From Abyssalbus ytuae (GTDB taxonomy: Bacteria; Bacteroidota; Bacteroidia; Flavobacteriales; Flavobacteriaceae), in contig NZ_CP094358.1 in assembly GCF_022807975.1 (NCBI RefSeq), positions 3,906,001 to 3,970,000 on the forward strand: a stretch of DNA of 64,000 bases. The letters run 5' to 3'. Below, in pieces: positions 10,389 through 19,700 of the stretch. The notes beneath the pieces were generated by a model. It was given only the letters and a program-made list of their open reading frames with translations. It did no database searches and was not told the origin of the DNA. A program made the position numbers and the translations under genes. The first letter of the stretch is position 1, and each line of letters opens with the position of its first letter.

Positions 10389-11555
10389 TTAATTTAAGTT
10401 CAACAATTTGCTGGACTCTATTATTTCATGAATGTCTTTATCATTAACTTCTTTTTTACTGTCAGCAAACTTTAAAAACTCTTGATAAACGGTGTCTAAC
10501 TGTAATTTGGTTAATTCATAACCTACTTTTTTTGCGCGATAAGCTAAGGCAGCACGTCCGCTTCGGGCTGTTAAAATAATTGCAGATTCAGTTACTCCTA
10601 CGTCAGCAGGGTTAATAATTTCATAAGTTTCCCTGTTTTTAATAACCCCGTCCTGGTGTATTCCCGAACTATGAGCAAAAGCATTGGCCCCTACAATAGC
10701 TTTATTAGGTTGTACAGGCATGCCCATATTTTCAGAAACCAAGCGGCTGGTGGAGTATAATAATTGTGAGTTTATTCTTGTGTCTAATCCTAAGGTGGGG
10801 TGTTGGCGAAGTACCATTACAACTTCTTCTAAAGCAGTGTTTCCTGCACGTTCCCCAATACCATTTATGGTACATTCTATTTGACGGGCACCGTTTCGTA
10901 CACCGGAAATTGAATTAGCCGTAGCCAGACCAAGATCATTGTGACAATGACATGAAAGGATTGCTTTTTCTATTCCTTTTACGTTCTCTTTAAGATATTT
11001 AATTTTTGCCCCGTATTCTTCAGGAAGGCAATAACCGGTAGTATCCGGAATATTTAACACCGTAGCTCCTGCTTTGACAACCTCTTCACAGACTCGGGCC
11101 AGAAACTCATTGTCTGTACGGCCTGCATCTTCGGCATAAAACTCTACATCCTCTACAAAAGATTTTGCATATTTGACGGCATCTACAGCCCGTTCGATAA
11201 TTTTTTCCCTGGTTGTATTAAACTTAAACTGTATGTGAGAATCCGAAGTACCTATTCCGGTATGTATTCTCGGTTTTTTTGCAAATTTTAAAGCATCTGC
11301 GGCAACTTCTATATCTTTTTTAACTGAACGTGTTAATCCACAAACAGTTGCATTTTTTACAAGTTTTGCAATTTCTTCAACCGATTTAAAGTCCCCCGGA
11401 CTTGAAATGGGAAATCCCGCTTCAATAATATCTACTCCTAGTTCATCTAACCTTTCTGCAATTACAAGTTTTTGTTCCGTATTTAGCTTACATCCGGGAA
11501 CCTGTTCTCCGTCTCTTAAAGTTGTATCAAATATTTGAACCAGTTCTTTACTCAT
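10389..11555 (-). CDS. leuA: 2-isopropylmalate synthase, short form
   Basis: LeuA condenses acetyl-CoA with 2-oxoisovalerate, the first committed step to leucine. The 388-aa product shows [10 protein letters not shown] (metal and substrate site, Arg14-Asp15), the HxH metal motif within [13 protein letters not shown] and NGIGERAGN. It stops soon after the subdomains that follow the barrel; the C-terminal leucine-binding regulatory domain of the 520-aa E. coli enzyme is missing. Homocitrate synthase is a close relative of similar length, but pairing with leuB favours LeuA. No attenuator or T-box is visible in the 150 bp upstream. Confidence 0.9.
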   Translation of the reverse strand: MSKELVQIFDTTLRDGEQVPGCKLNTEQKLVIAERLDELGVDIIEAGFPISSPGDFKSVEEIAKLVKNATVCGLTRSVKKDIEVAADALKFAKKPRIHTGIGTSDSHIQFKFNTTREKIIERAVDAVKYAKSFVEDVEFYAEDAGRTDNEFLARVCEEVVKAGATVLNIPDTTGYCLPEEYGAKIKYLKENVKGIEKAILSCHCHNDLGLATANSISGVRNGARQIECTINGIGERAGNTALEEVVMVLRQHPTLGLDTRINSQLLYSTSRLVSENMGMPVQPNKAIVGANAFAHSSGIHQDGVIKNRETYEIINPADVGVTESAIILTARSGRAALAYRAKKVGYELTKLQLDTVYQEFLKFADSKKEVNDKDIHEIIESSKLLNLN

Positions 11556-11709
11556 CTTGAAATTTTAACGTAATTTGAATTTTGTTTTACGAATTTATAT
11601 TTTGTGTTACTAAAAAGCTAACTTTTAGTTATTTTTTTTACAATACTTAATTTAAATAGTTGATTTACAAAGATATGAAAATCAATTCTTTAATGTTCAT
11701 TTTTTTACA

Positions 11710-13254
11710 ATGACTAGTACGCAAAAAGATACTTTGTTTATTCTGATAAAATCGCTTTCCAAATCAGAAAAACGTCAATTTAAACTCTATGTTAACCGAC
11801 TTGGGGTAAACGCTGATGCAAAATTTTTAGCTCTTTTTAACCTTCTGGATAAAATGAATGATTATGATGAGACCGAAATTTTAAAAAGCGGAATAGTAAA
11901 AAAACAACAATTATCTAACTTAAAGGCACATTTGTACAAGCAAATTTTAGTAAGTCTGAGATTGAATCCTGTAAATCAAAATATTAGAATCCAAATCAGG
12001 GAACAATTGGATTTTGCCACTATACTTTATCATAAAGGCCTATATAAACAAAGTCTTAAAATTTTGGATAAGGCAAAGGCTATTGCTATTGAAAATGAGG
12101 AAAAAGTTATTGCCTACGAAATTGTAGAACTTGAAAAGATAATTGAAACACAATATATAACCAGAAGTATTAGTGGTAGGGCAGATGAGTTGGCAATACA
12201 GGCAAAGGAGTTAAGCATGCAAAATGTTATAGCCAGTAAATTATCTAATTTGTCATTACAATTATATGGGGTGATGTTGAAGTTTGGTTACGTTAAAAGT
12301 GATGAAGAATTTAAATGGGTAGCCAATTATTTTAATGCAAGAATGCCTCATATTAATATTGAAAAACTTGGATTCAGGGAAAAATTGTGGCTTTATAAGG
12401 CACATTTATGGTACAGCTTTTTAACACAGGATTTTCTTTCGTGTTACAAATATTCCAGTAAATGGGTTGACCTTTTTTATGAAAATGAAGAAATGATTTA
12501 TTTAAACCCCGTATTTTTTCTAAAAGGAAATAATTATTTATTAGAATCTCTTTATTATATAAAATACAGGTCGCAGTTTAAAGATGTGCTTTCACGTCTT
12601 GAAAATACCTTGAATAACGAGAAGTTTCCTAAAAATGATAATCTGGAAGTTTTACAGTTCTTATATATAAACAGCAATAAGCTTAATTTACATTTTCTCG
12701 AAGGCTCGTTTAAAGAGGGGCTTTACCTGGAAGATGTGATACTTAAGGGACTTAAAACTCACAGGGATAAGATAGATGAACACCATGTAATGTTATTTTA
12801 TTATAAAATTGCATGTTTGTATTTTGGAATAGGAGATAACAAAACATGTATTTTATACCTAAAAAAAATAATTGATAATAAGAATCTTACCATGCGAGAA
12901 GACCTGATGTGTTTTGCCCGGGTTTTGAGTCTTGTGGCACATTATGAGGCAGGAATGGATTATCATTTAGAAGTACAGTTAAAAAGTACTTATAAGTTTT
13001 TGCTTAAAATGAATGATCTGCATGAAGTTCAAAAAGAAATGATAAAATTTCTTAGAAATCTCGGCAATATTTTTCCTCACCAGTTAAAATCTGAATTTAA
13101 AAAACTGCACTTGCGCTTAAAACAATATGAAGATCACCCATACGAAAAAAGAGCTTTCCTGTATCTGGACATTATTTCCTGGTTAGAAAGTAAAATAGAA
13201 AATAAACCTGTGGGGGAAATTATAAGGGAAAAGGCCAGAGAGCTTATAAGATAA
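11710..13254 (+). CDS. Cytosolic helical-repeat protein of unknown function
   Basis: The 514-aa product has no signal peptide or membrane helix. It is almost wholly alpha-helical by composition, with repeated Tyr/Leu/Ala helix pairs such as ILYHKGLYKQSLKILDKAKA (about residues 110-130) that look like TPR units. The N-terminal block LIKSLSKSEKRQFKLYVNRL appears conserved in flavobacterial homologues as I recall them. No catalytic motif is visible. It is followed 3 bp later by an EamA transporter gene and divergently faces leuA. A scaffold or regulatory role is inference from the fold only. Confidence 0.8.
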   Translation: MTSTQKDTLFILIKSLSKSEKRQFKLYVNRLGVNADAKFLALFNLLDKMNDYDETEILKSGIVKKQQLSNLKAHLYKQILVSLRLNPVNQNIRIQIREQLDFATILYHKGLYKQSLKILDKAKAIAIENEEKVIAYEIVELEKIIETQYITRSISGRADELAIQAKELSMQNVIASKLSNLSLQLYGVMLKFGYVKSDEEFKWVANYFNARMPHINIEKLGFREKLWLYKAHLWYSFLTQDFLSCYKYSSKWVDLFYENEEMIYLNPVFFLKGNNYLLESLYYIKYRSQFKDVLSRLENTLNNEKFPKNDNLEVLQFLYINSNKLNLHFLEGSFKEGLYLEDVILKGLKTHRDKIDEHHVMLFYYKIACLYFGIGDNKTCILYLKKIIDNKNLTMREDLMCFARVLSLVAHYEAGMDYHLEVQLKSTYKFLLKMNDLHEVQKEMIKFLRNLGNIFPHQLKSEFKKLHLRLKQYEDHPYEKRAFLYLDIISWLESKIENKPVGEIIREKARELIR

Positions 13255-13257
13255 AAT

Positions 13258-14124
13258 ATGCAACAAAAGAAAAATGTTTTCCCGCACCTTATAGAATTTT
13301 ACACTGCCACTTTGCTTATAAGTACTTCGGGTCCTTTGGGAAGGTACATTAATTTACCACCTCCTTTAACTATTTTTTGGAGAACAGTACTTGCCGCAAT
13401 TTTTCTTTATATTTTTTGCAGGTGGAAAAAATACAGTTTAATAATTACTAACCGGAGAGATTTTGGCAAAATAATTTTGGCCGGGATTTTATTTGGCACC
13501 CATTGGGTTACTTACTTTTATGCTTTGCAATTATCAAATGTCGCTATTGGGATGTTATCAATATATACTTATCCGGTAATAACTTCTTTTTTAGAACCGC
13601 TTATACTCAAAACCAGATTTAAACTTTATCATTTGGGTTTAGGATTGTTAGTGTTGTTGGGAATTTACCTTTTGGTACCGGATTTTAGCTTTGAAAATAA
13701 GTATACAAAAGCTGTTGCATTCGGAGTTTTTTCTGCTTTTTGTTACGCTCTCCGAAATATTATGATGAAACCACAGGTAGCCAAATACAATGGTTCGTCA
13801 TTAATGTTTTATCAAATTTTAACTATAAGCATTTTATTATCTCCCATGTTATTTAAACATGGCAGTTCTGGTTTTCTTGAACAGTGGAAACCCCTGGTGG
13901 TTTTAGCATTGTTTACTACCAGCATAGGGCATACCTTGTTTTTAATGAGTTTCAGGCGTTTTTCTATTACTACTGCCAGTATTATGAATAGTGCCCAACC
14001 GGTATTCGGGATAATTATTGGTATGTTGTTTTTAAAGGAATATCCTTCTTTATTAACAGTATTTGGAGGTATTTTAATATTAGCAGCAGTGATTATAGAA
14101 AATATTGTGTCGTTGAAAGATTGA
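13258..14124 (+). CDS. EamA/DMT-family inner-membrane transporter
   Basis: The 288-aa protein is made of two EamA repeats totalling about ten hydrophobic helices. Typical segments are PPPLTIFWRTVLAAIFLYIF in the first repeat and SIMNSAQPVFGIIIGMLFLKE in the second, the latter the conserved P-x-x-G-E-like block before the last helices. Members export amino acids, nucleobases or other metabolites; the substrate cannot be predicted. It begins 3 bp after the helical-repeat gene, so they are probably co-transcribed, and it converges on the RluA-type gene. Confidence 0.87.
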   Translation: MQQKKNVFPHLIEFYTATLLISTSGPLGRYINLPPPLTIFWRTVLAAIFLYIFCRWKKYSLIITNRRDFGKIILAGILFGTHWVTYFYALQLSNVAIGMLSIYTYPVITSFLEPLILKTRFKLYHLGLGLLVLLGIYLLVPDFSFENKYTKAVAFGVFSAFCYALRNIMMKPQVAKYNGSSLMFYQILTISILLSPMLFKHGSSGFLEQWKPLVVLALFTTSIGHTLFLMSFRRFSITTASIMNSAQPVFGIIIGMLFLKEYPSLLTVFGGILILAAVIIENIVSLKD

Positions 14125-14148
14125 TTCTTGTAGGATAAAAATAGTCTG

Positions 14149-14844
14149 TCAGTGAAGGATGCATGCATTCCAAACCGGATCGGCAGGAGGGGAGGCAACG
14201 AGGATTATTTTTTCTTTTTTAACCGGATGAATAAATTCCAGTTTACGCGCATGCAAATGTATACCAGCGTCTTTGTTACTTCTGTCAGCCCCGTATTTTA
14301 AATCTCCTTTTACGGGGCAGCCAATAGAAGCCAGTTGGACTCTTATTTGATGATGTCTTCCTGTATGCAAATTAATTTCCAGTAAAAAATAATGATCCAG
14401 CTTTTTTATGAGATGGTAATCCAATACGGCTTTTTTACTTTCAGGGACTTCTTTTGTATAAGCTTTTGAGGTATTGTTTTTAGGATTCTTTTTTAACCAG
14501 TGTGTAAGAGTATCACTTTTTCGGGGAGGCTGATTTTTTACAATAGCCCAATACGTTTTTTTGGCTTCTTTCTCTTTAAAGATTTTATTTAACCGGGGTA
14601 GAGCCTTTGAAGTTTTAGAAAATAACACAATACCGCTTGTGGGCCTGTCCAGCCTGTGAACCACACCCAGGTAAACATTTCCGGGTTTATTATATTTTTC
14701 TTTAATATATTCTTTAACAACTTCACTCAGGGGTTTATCACCTGTTTTATCACCCTGCACTATGTCGCCTGTACGTTTGTTAACAACAATAATATGGTTG
14801 TCTTCAAAAAGTACCTGAAGATTATTTTTTGTTGTTCTCGACAC
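14149..14844 (-). CDS. RluA-family pseudouridine synthase
   Basis: The enzyme isomerises specific uridines in rRNA or tRNA to pseudouridine. The 231-aa product carries HRLDRPTSG, the RluA signature, with catalytic Asp66, and later INLHTGRHHQIRVQLASIG and KGDLKYG. There is no N-terminal S4 domain, so it resembles the short RluA/RluC-like group; the exact target uridine is unknown. It starts about 60 bp downstream of panB on the same strand and is probably co-transcribed with it. Confidence 0.9.
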   Translation of the reverse strand: MSRTTKNNLQVLFEDNHIIVVNKRTGDIVQGDKTGDKPLSEVVKEYIKEKYNKPGNVYLGVVHRLDRPTSGIVLFSKTSKALPRLNKIFKEKEAKKTYWAIVKNQPPRKSDTLTHWLKKNPKNNTSKAYTKEVPESKKAVLDYHLIKKLDHYFLLEINLHTGRHHQIRVQLASIGCPVKGDLKYGADRSNKDAGIHLHARKLEFIHPVKKEKIILVASPPADPVWNACILH

Positions 14845-14906
14845 TTCTTATTTTTTCTTTTTAAAAAGTTTGGAATGGAGATTTCTTTTTGTGGTCTTCC
14901 TGCCAA

Positions 14907-15725
14907 TCAGTATTGTTCCTCTTCACTTGGAAAATCAACTGATTTTACATCTTCAACATATTGGGAAATGGCCTGTGTCATATCTTCATAAAGGTTCATA
15001 TACCTTCTTAAAAAACGTGGGTTAAACTGATGGGTCATGCCAAGTAAATCATGTAGTACAAGAACCTGACCGTCTACTCCGTTACCGGCTCCAATCCCTA
15101 TGACTGGTATAGAAACACTTTCTGCAACTTCTTTGGCTAATTTTGCCGGAATTTTTTCTAACACAATGGCAAAACAACCTGTTTTTTCAAGAAAAATAGC
15201 ATCTTCTTTGAGTTTTTCAGCTTCTTCTTCTTCTTTTGCCCTCACAGTATATGTGCCAAATTTATAAATAGATTGTGGGGTTAAACCCAGATGACCCATT
15301 ACGGGAATACCGGCATTTAAAATACGCTTGACAGATTCTTTGATTTCCTTACCGCCCTCCAGTTTTACAGCATGTGCGCCACTTTCTTTCATTATTCTGA
15401 TGGCAGACCGCAGAGCTTCCCTGGGATCGGACTGATAGCTGCCAAAAGGCAAATCAACTACAACCAATGCTCTGTCTATTGCCCTTATGACAGAAGAGGC
15501 ATGATAAATCATTTGATCTAAAGTAATGGGAAGGGTAGTTTCGTGGCCTGCCATTACGTTGCTGGCAGAATCGCCTACCAAAATAACATCTACACCTGCT
15601 TCATCTACAATTTTGGCCATGGTAAAATCATAAGCAGTAAGCATGGAAATTTTTTCTCCGGTTTGTTTCATATCCACCAAAGATTTTACCGTAACCCTTT
15701 TATATTCTTTTTTTGCAACAGACAT
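14907..15725 (-). CDS. panB: 3-methyl-2-oxobutanoate hydroxymethyltransferase
   Basis: PanB transfers a hydroxymethyl group from 5,10-methylene-THF to 2-oxoisovalerate, making ketopantoate for pantothenate and CoA. The 272-aa product is a TIM barrel with [35 protein letters not shown], a metal-binding DLPFGSY, VKLEGG and GHLGLTPQS, with [18 protein letters not shown] near the C-terminus. Length matches the family. No panC or panD is adjacent. Confidence 0.96.
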   Translation of the reverse strand: MSVAKKEYKRVTVKSLVDMKQTGEKISMLTAYDFTMAKIVDEAGVDVILVGDSASNVMAGHETTLPITLDQMIYHASSVIRAIDRALVVVDLPFGSYQSDPREALRSAIRIMKESGAHAVKLEGGKEIKESVKRILNAGIPVMGHLGLTPQSIYKFGTYTVRAKEEEEAEKLKEDAIFLEKTGCFAIVLEKIPAKLAKEVAESVSIPVIGIGAGNGVDGQVLVLHDLLGMTHQFNPRFLRRYMNLYEDMTQAISQYVEDVKSVDFPSEEEQY

Positions 15726-15747
15726 ATCTTTACTTTTTAATCAAAAG

Positions 15748-15755
15748 CAAAAGTA
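15748..15755 (-). promoter_or_regulatory. Candidate -7 element of panB
   Basis: On the minus strand the box reads TACTTTTG, about 22 bp before the panB ATG. No clear TTG occurs at the normal upstream distance, so support is partial. Confidence 0.35.
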
Positions 15756-15835
15756 GGAGTTTTAAATAAACTTTTCTTTACTTGTATATCAAAACAATTT
15801 CGTTATACGTTAAATAAAGAATAAAAACCGATAAT

Positions 15836-16318
15836 ATGAAACCATTTGCGCTCGCTGTTACTTTATTATTTTCCTGTTTTACCTTTTCTCAACGAAATCC
15901 TGAGTTTGATACTTTAAAAAAGGAAAAAGAGCAGGTAAAACAAACTGTATTAAAATTTTTTGAAGGTTTTCACACAGGAGATACTTCAATAATAAAGAAA
16001 ACCGTTCACAAAGATTTGGTGTTACAAACCATATACAAAAACAAGGAAAGCAAAAATATATTGCATACCGACGACGCTTCTAAGTTTTTTACAACCATAG
16101 CAACCAGGCCTTCCACCCAGCGTTGGGATGAGCGTTTACTTCTCTTTAAAATAAATGTTGAAGGAAGTATGGCAAATGTTTGGACACCTTATGAATTTTG
16201 GTATAATGAACAGTTTAGCCACTGCGGAGTAAATTCTTTTCAATTAATAAAAGAAGAGGGAAATTGGAAAATATTTTACCTGGTTGATACCCGGAGAAAA
16301 GTAGGATGCAGGGATTGA
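15836..16318 (+). CDS. Secreted NTF2-like (SnoaL-type) protein
   Basis: The 160-aa product starts with a clear signal peptide (MKPFALAVTLLFSCFTFSQ). The remainder fits the NTF2/SnoaL cone fold: an N-terminal helix pair VLKFFEGFHTGDTSIIKKTV, then VWTPYEFWYNEQFSHCGVNS and a final strand pair ending GNWKIFYLVDTRR. Members bind small hydrophobic ligands or act as simple enzymes. No active-site residues can be assigned, and no neighbour suggests a partner. It stands alone between divergent panB and dnaK. Confidence 0.8.
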   Translation: MKPFALAVTLLFSCFTFSQRNPEFDTLKKEKEQVKQTVLKFFEGFHTGDTSIIKKTVHKDLVLQTIYKNKESKNILHTDDASKFFTTIATRPSTQRWDERLLLFKINVEGSMANVWTPYEFWYNEQFSHCGVNSFQLIKEEGNWKIFYLVDTRRKVGCRD

Positions 16319-16344
16319 GGATTTATGATTTTTTGCATTTTTTT

Positions 16345-16602
16345 GAGATGCAAGAGACAAGAGGCAAGAACGAGATTCCAAATTTCAAAAATAAAAATTC
16401 AATTATGAGGTTAGGAAGCCAAAGGGCGAAAACTTTCCTTTAAATTATATGTAGATCTCTGAATACTCCTTACTGAACACTATCTAATTACGAAGTTAGA
16501 AGCACGAAAAAAATCTTAATTCTGCATTCATAATTAATGTGAGTCATCTGTCATCGGTCACCCTGCCTGTTCTGTACACTGCCTACTAAATACTGAACCC
16601 TA
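16345..16602. repeat. Mosaic of degenerate micro-repeats in the gap before dnaK
   Basis: The 16319-16712 gap has no gene. Much of it consists of consecutive blocks, each repeating its own short word imperfectly: AGACAAG/AGGCAAG near 16350-16370, ATACT/TACTGAACACT near 16461-16482, TCATC/TCATC/TCACC with 7-bp spacing at 16543-16562, and CTGCCT/CACTGCCTACT/ATACTGAAC at 16564-16599. No long open frame crosses it. Promoter elements of dnaK lie at the right-hand end. Confidence 0.6.
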
Positions 16603-16622
16603 TTTCATACTTAGAAACAAAT

Positions 16623-16637
16623 ATGACAAGCTGTCAT
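16623..16637. promoter_or_regulatory. Palindromic candidate operator or activator site upstream of dnaK
   Basis: ATGACA-AGC-TGTCAT is a perfect 6-bp inverted repeat with a 3-bp centre. It ends 11 bp upstream of the -24-like element of dnaK. It is unlike the 9-bp arms of the CIRCE element. A transcription-factor site is inferred. Confidence 0.5.
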
Positions 16638-16648
16638 GCTTTTACCCG

Positions 16649-16663
16649 TGGCATAATCATTGA
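16649..16663 (+). promoter_or_regulatory. Candidate sigma-54-like (-24/-12) promoter of dnaK
   Basis: TGGCAT-N5-TTGA keeps the exact spacing of the sigma-54 consensus TGGCAC-N5-TTGC, but with A for the final C of the -12 element. A start near 16674 would give a leader of about 40 nt. No TAnnTTTG box is evident closer to the gene. Confidence 0.45.
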
Positions 16664-16712
16664 CATAGTTAAAACCAAACGAAAATGAATTTTAAACTAT
16701 AACAAGATAAAA

Positions 16713-18614
16713 ATGGGTAAAATTATTGGAATAGACTTAGGTACTACCAACTCATGTGTTTCAGTAATGGAAGGAAATGAACCGGTAGTAATTCCTAACG
16801 CAGAAGGAAAAAGAACTACACCTTCGGTAATTGCTTTTGTTGAGGGAGGCGAAATTAAAGTTGGTGACCCTGCAAAACGTCAGGCAGTTACTAATCCTAA
16901 TAAAACCATCTACTCAATAAAGCGTTTTATGGGTAACAAATTCTCTGAATCTCAAAGAGAAGCAGACAGAGTACCTTATAAAGTAGTAAAAGGTGATAAC
17001 GATACGCCACGTGTGGATATTGACGGACGTTTATATACTCCGCAGGAATTATCGGCTATGATTCTTCAGAAAATGAAAAAAACAGCCGAAGATTACCTCG
17101 GGCAAACTGTAAATGAAGCAGTTATTACTGTTCCGGCTTATTTTAACGATTCACAGCGCCAGGCTACCAAAGAAGCAGGGGAAATTGCAGGCTTAAAAGT
17201 TCAGCGAATTATTAACGAGCCTACTGCTGCTGCTTTAGCTTATGGTTTAGACAAAAAACACGCCGATCAGAAAATTGTAGTGTTTGATTTTGGTGGAGGT
17301 ACACACGATGTATCAATTTTAGAATTGGGAGATGGTGTGTTTGAAGTACTGGCTACCGATGGCGATACGCACCTGGGAGGTGATGATGTTGATGAAAAAG
17401 TGATTAACTGGCTGGCCGAAGAATTTAAAAATGATGAAGGAGTAGATCTTCGTAAAGATGCAATGGCTCTTCAACGTTTAAAAGAAGCGGCTGAAAAAGC
17501 TAAAATAGAATTATCTTCATCAACTCAAACCGAAATAAATTTACCATATATTACGGTAACTCAAAGCGGACCAAAACACTTGGTAAGAACTCTTTCAAGA
17601 GCTAAGTTTGAGCAATTAATAGACGATTTGGTAAAAAGAACAATAGAACCTTGTCAAACTGCTCTTAAAAGTGCAGGCTTGTCAACCAAAGATATTGATG
17701 AGATTATTTTAGTAGGGGGGTCTACCCGAATTCCGGCAGTACAGGAAGCGGTAGAAAAATTCTTTGGTAAAAAACCGTCAAAAGGAGTTAATCCGGATGA
17801 AGTAGTGGCTGTTGGTGCGGCAATTCAGGGAGGAGTTTTAACAGGCGATGTAAAAGATGTATTGCTTCTTGACGTTACTCCGCTTTCTTTAGGTATAGAA
17901 ACTATGGGAGGTGTACTAACTAAATTAATAGATGCCAATACAACCATCCCTACCAAAAAATCACAAATATTCTCCACTGCAGCCGATAATCAGCCTTCGG
18001 TAGAGATTCATGTATTGCAAGGTGAAAGGCCTATGGCTACCGATAACAAAACTATCGGGCGTTTTCACTTAGACGGAATACCACCTGCACCAAGGGGAGT
18101 ACCGCAAATTGAGGTTACTTTTGATATTGATGCGAACGGTATTATTCATGTAACAGCTGCTGATAAAGCAACAGGTAAATCTCAGGATATCAGGATTGAA
18201 GCTTCTTCAGGTTTAACCGAAGAGGAAATTCAAAAAATGAAAAGCGAAGCTGAAGCAAATGCCGAAGCAGATAAAAAAGTTAAAGAAAAAGCTGATAAAC
18301 TGAATGAGGCAGATGCAATGATTTTCCAGACTGAAAAACAGTTAAAAGAGTTTGGAGATAAATTGTCGGCCGATAAAAAACAGCCTATAGAAGATGCTTT
18401 GGCAGATTTGAAAAAAGCTTACGAAAGTAAAGACGTTGATACTATTCAACCTGCTTTAGATAAAATTAATGAAGCCTGGAAAACAGCTTCAGAAGAACTT
18501 TATAAAGCACAGGCTGAAGCTCAACCGCAAGGAGCATCTGATACAGCTGATGCAGGATCTGCAGAAAAACAAGGCGATGATGTTCAGGATGTAGATTTTG
18601 AAGAAGTAAAATAA
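16713..18614 (+). CDS. dnaK: Chaperone protein DnaK (Hsp70)
   Basis: DnaK is the cytosolic ATP-dependent Hsp70 that folds and holds clients with DnaJ and GrpE. The 633-aa product has the nucleotide-binding domain with [53 protein letters not shown] and [13 protein letters not shown], then the linker [12 protein letters not shown] and the substrate-binding domain. The lid ends in a flexible tail closing with the conserved [10 protein letters not shown]. No grpE or dnaJ is adjacent. It is monocistronic, with a strong terminator and the unusual upstream elements described separately. Confidence 0.98.
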   Translation: MGKIIGIDLGTTNSCVSVMEGNEPVVIPNAEGKRTTPSVIAFVEGGEIKVGDPAKRQAVTNPNKTIYSIKRFMGNKFSESQREADRVPYKVVKGDNDTPRVDIDGRLYTPQELSAMILQKMKKTAEDYLGQTVNEAVITVPAYFNDSQRQATKEAGEIAGLKVQRIINEPTAAALAYGLDKKHADQKIVVFDFGGGTHDVSILELGDGVFEVLATDGDTHLGGDDVDEKVINWLAEEFKNDEGVDLRKDAMALQRLKEAAEKAKIELSSSTQTEINLPYITVTQSGPKHLVRTLSRAKFEQLIDDLVKRTIEPCQTALKSAGLSTKDIDEIILVGGSTRIPAVQEAVEKFFGKKPSKGVNPDEVVAVGAAIQGGVLTGDVKDVLLLDVTPLSLGIETMGGVLTKLIDANTTIPTKKSQIFSTAADNQPSVEIHVLQGERPMATDNKTIGRFHLDGIPPAPRGVPQIEVTFDIDANGIIHVTAADKATGKSQDIRIEASSGLTEEEIQKMKSEAEANAEADKKVKEKADKLNEADAMIFQTEKQLKEFGDKLSADKKQPIEDALADLKKAYESKDVDTIQPALDKINEAWKTASEELYKAQAEAQPQGASDTADAGSAEKQGDDVQDVDFEEVK

Positions 18615-18635
18615 AATTCATACTTATAAAAGATA

Positions 18636-18668
18636 AAAACCGTGTACGTAATTTGTACACGGTTTTTT
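18636..18668 (+). terminator. Terminator of dnaK
   Basis: Perfect 12-bp arms AAAACCGTGTAC and GTACACGGTTTT with a 7-nt loop, followed by a T-run. It starts about 20 bp after the stop codon. Confidence 0.88.
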
Positions 18669-18693
18669 GTTTGAAAAATTCTGATTATCAAAA

Positions 18694-18724
18694 TTGTATA
18701 ACTCATAAAAGTTAAATACTTTTG
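18694..18724 (+). promoter_or_regulatory. Promoter of the secreted protein gene at 18744
   Basis: TTG (18694-18696), a 20-bp spacer and TACTTTTG (18717-18724) match the flavobacterial consensus. The ATG follows about 20 bp after the -7 box. Confidence 0.65.
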
Positions 18725-18743
18725 AATAAAAGCCACCAAACAA

Positions 18744-19697
18744 ATGACTAAATACTACTCTTCTTTTGTAATTTACAAAAGCATTTTTATTTCAACCATC
18801 TTGACTTTTAACCTGTCCTTTTCACAGGAACTTAAAATTATTACCTTAAATGATTTTAACCTTAAAGGAAAGGTAAAACATTGTATAGTGTCTGCCGATT
18901 ATGGGAACGAAGAATTTTATTTTAATGAAGACGGAACCCTTTCCCAAAGTATTACACGATTTAACGAACAGGATTTTACGGTAATTACCTATGCCCGGTC
19001 CAATGAAAATGAATTAATACAAAAAAACATTGAAGTTTACAGTAGCGGGGAACGTGACAAGGCTGTTTCCCTGGCTCATTTTTATGAACTCAGATTAAGT
19101 GACAAGGGTAAGTCTATAAAAGAAAAGATAGTAAATTTTAAAAATGAGTTTATAGATTCCTATACTTATTTCTATGATAAACAAGACAGAATGGTTAAAG
19201 TGGTAAGAAATAATGAAAAAGGAATAAGTGAGACAGATATTGTGTATGAAACAAATAAAGATAATATTAATGTAAAAGAAATTCACCTGGCAGGTGCTGA
19301 TACGGTAAAAGTGATAAAGAGACTGGAACCTAAAATAGAGCATGTGCAGGGAGAGTATGAAGAGCTTACCACCATTTATGCCAATAATAAACCTAATATG
19401 GCAGAAATAAGGTTTATTGACTCACTGGGAAACGCAAGGTTTGAAGAAAAACTCAAAGCCGGAATAAAAAATCCTTATCGTTACTATTCGCAAGCCAAAA
19501 AAACATACCAATACAATGAAAAGGGGGATGTGATTGAAGAGAAAGAATTCAAAAAAAAGGTTTTGCTTAAAAAACTGGTCTATGAATATGTTTATGAAGA
19601 TGAAGATTCATTGAAACCTGTAAACTGGATTAGAAAAACAGAAAAATATTCAAAAAGTACCGTAAGCAGGGAGATAGAATATTACGAAATAAATTAA
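18744..19697 (+). CDS. Secreted protein with YD/RHS-like beta repeats, function unknown
   Basis: The 317-aa product starts with a long signal peptide (to about SFSQ, residue 28). The mature part has several Tyr/Asp-rich strands that resemble RHS or YD-type repeats: YFNEDGTLSQSITRFNEQ, YFYDKQDRMVKVVRNNEKG and YQYNEKGDVIEEKEF. Such repeats build beta-sheet wraps in surface or polymorphic-toxin proteins, but no toxin or core domain is present and the repeats are few. It lacks a visible T9SS sorting domain. It is monocistronic. The family name is unknown to me. Confidence 0.72.
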   Translation: MTKYYSSFVIYKSIFISTILTFNLSFSQELKIITLNDFNLKGKVKHCIVSADYGNEEFYFNEDGTLSQSITRFNEQDFTVITYARSNENELIQKNIEVYSSGERDKAVSLAHFYELRLSDKGKSIKEKIVNFKNEFIDSYTYFYDKQDRMVKVVRNNEKGISETDIVYETNKDNINVKEIHLAGADTVKVIKRLEPKIEHVQGEYEELTTIYANNKPNMAEIRFIDSLGNARFEEKLKAGIKNPYRYYSQAKKTYQYNEKGDVIEEKEFKKKVLLKKLVYEYVYEDEDSLKPVNWIRKTEKYSKSTVSREIEYYEIN

Positions 19698-19700
19698 CAG

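Noticed and set aside
13812-14198. 128-codon minus-strand frame overlapping the EamA transporter gene
   Set aside because: It is antisense to a clear membrane protein gene and has no recognisable features.
16319-16712. A gene or tRNA in the gap before dnaK
   Set aside because: No frame of useful length and no T-loop-like GGTTCRA or acceptor stem was seen; the region is micro-repeats plus promoter elements.
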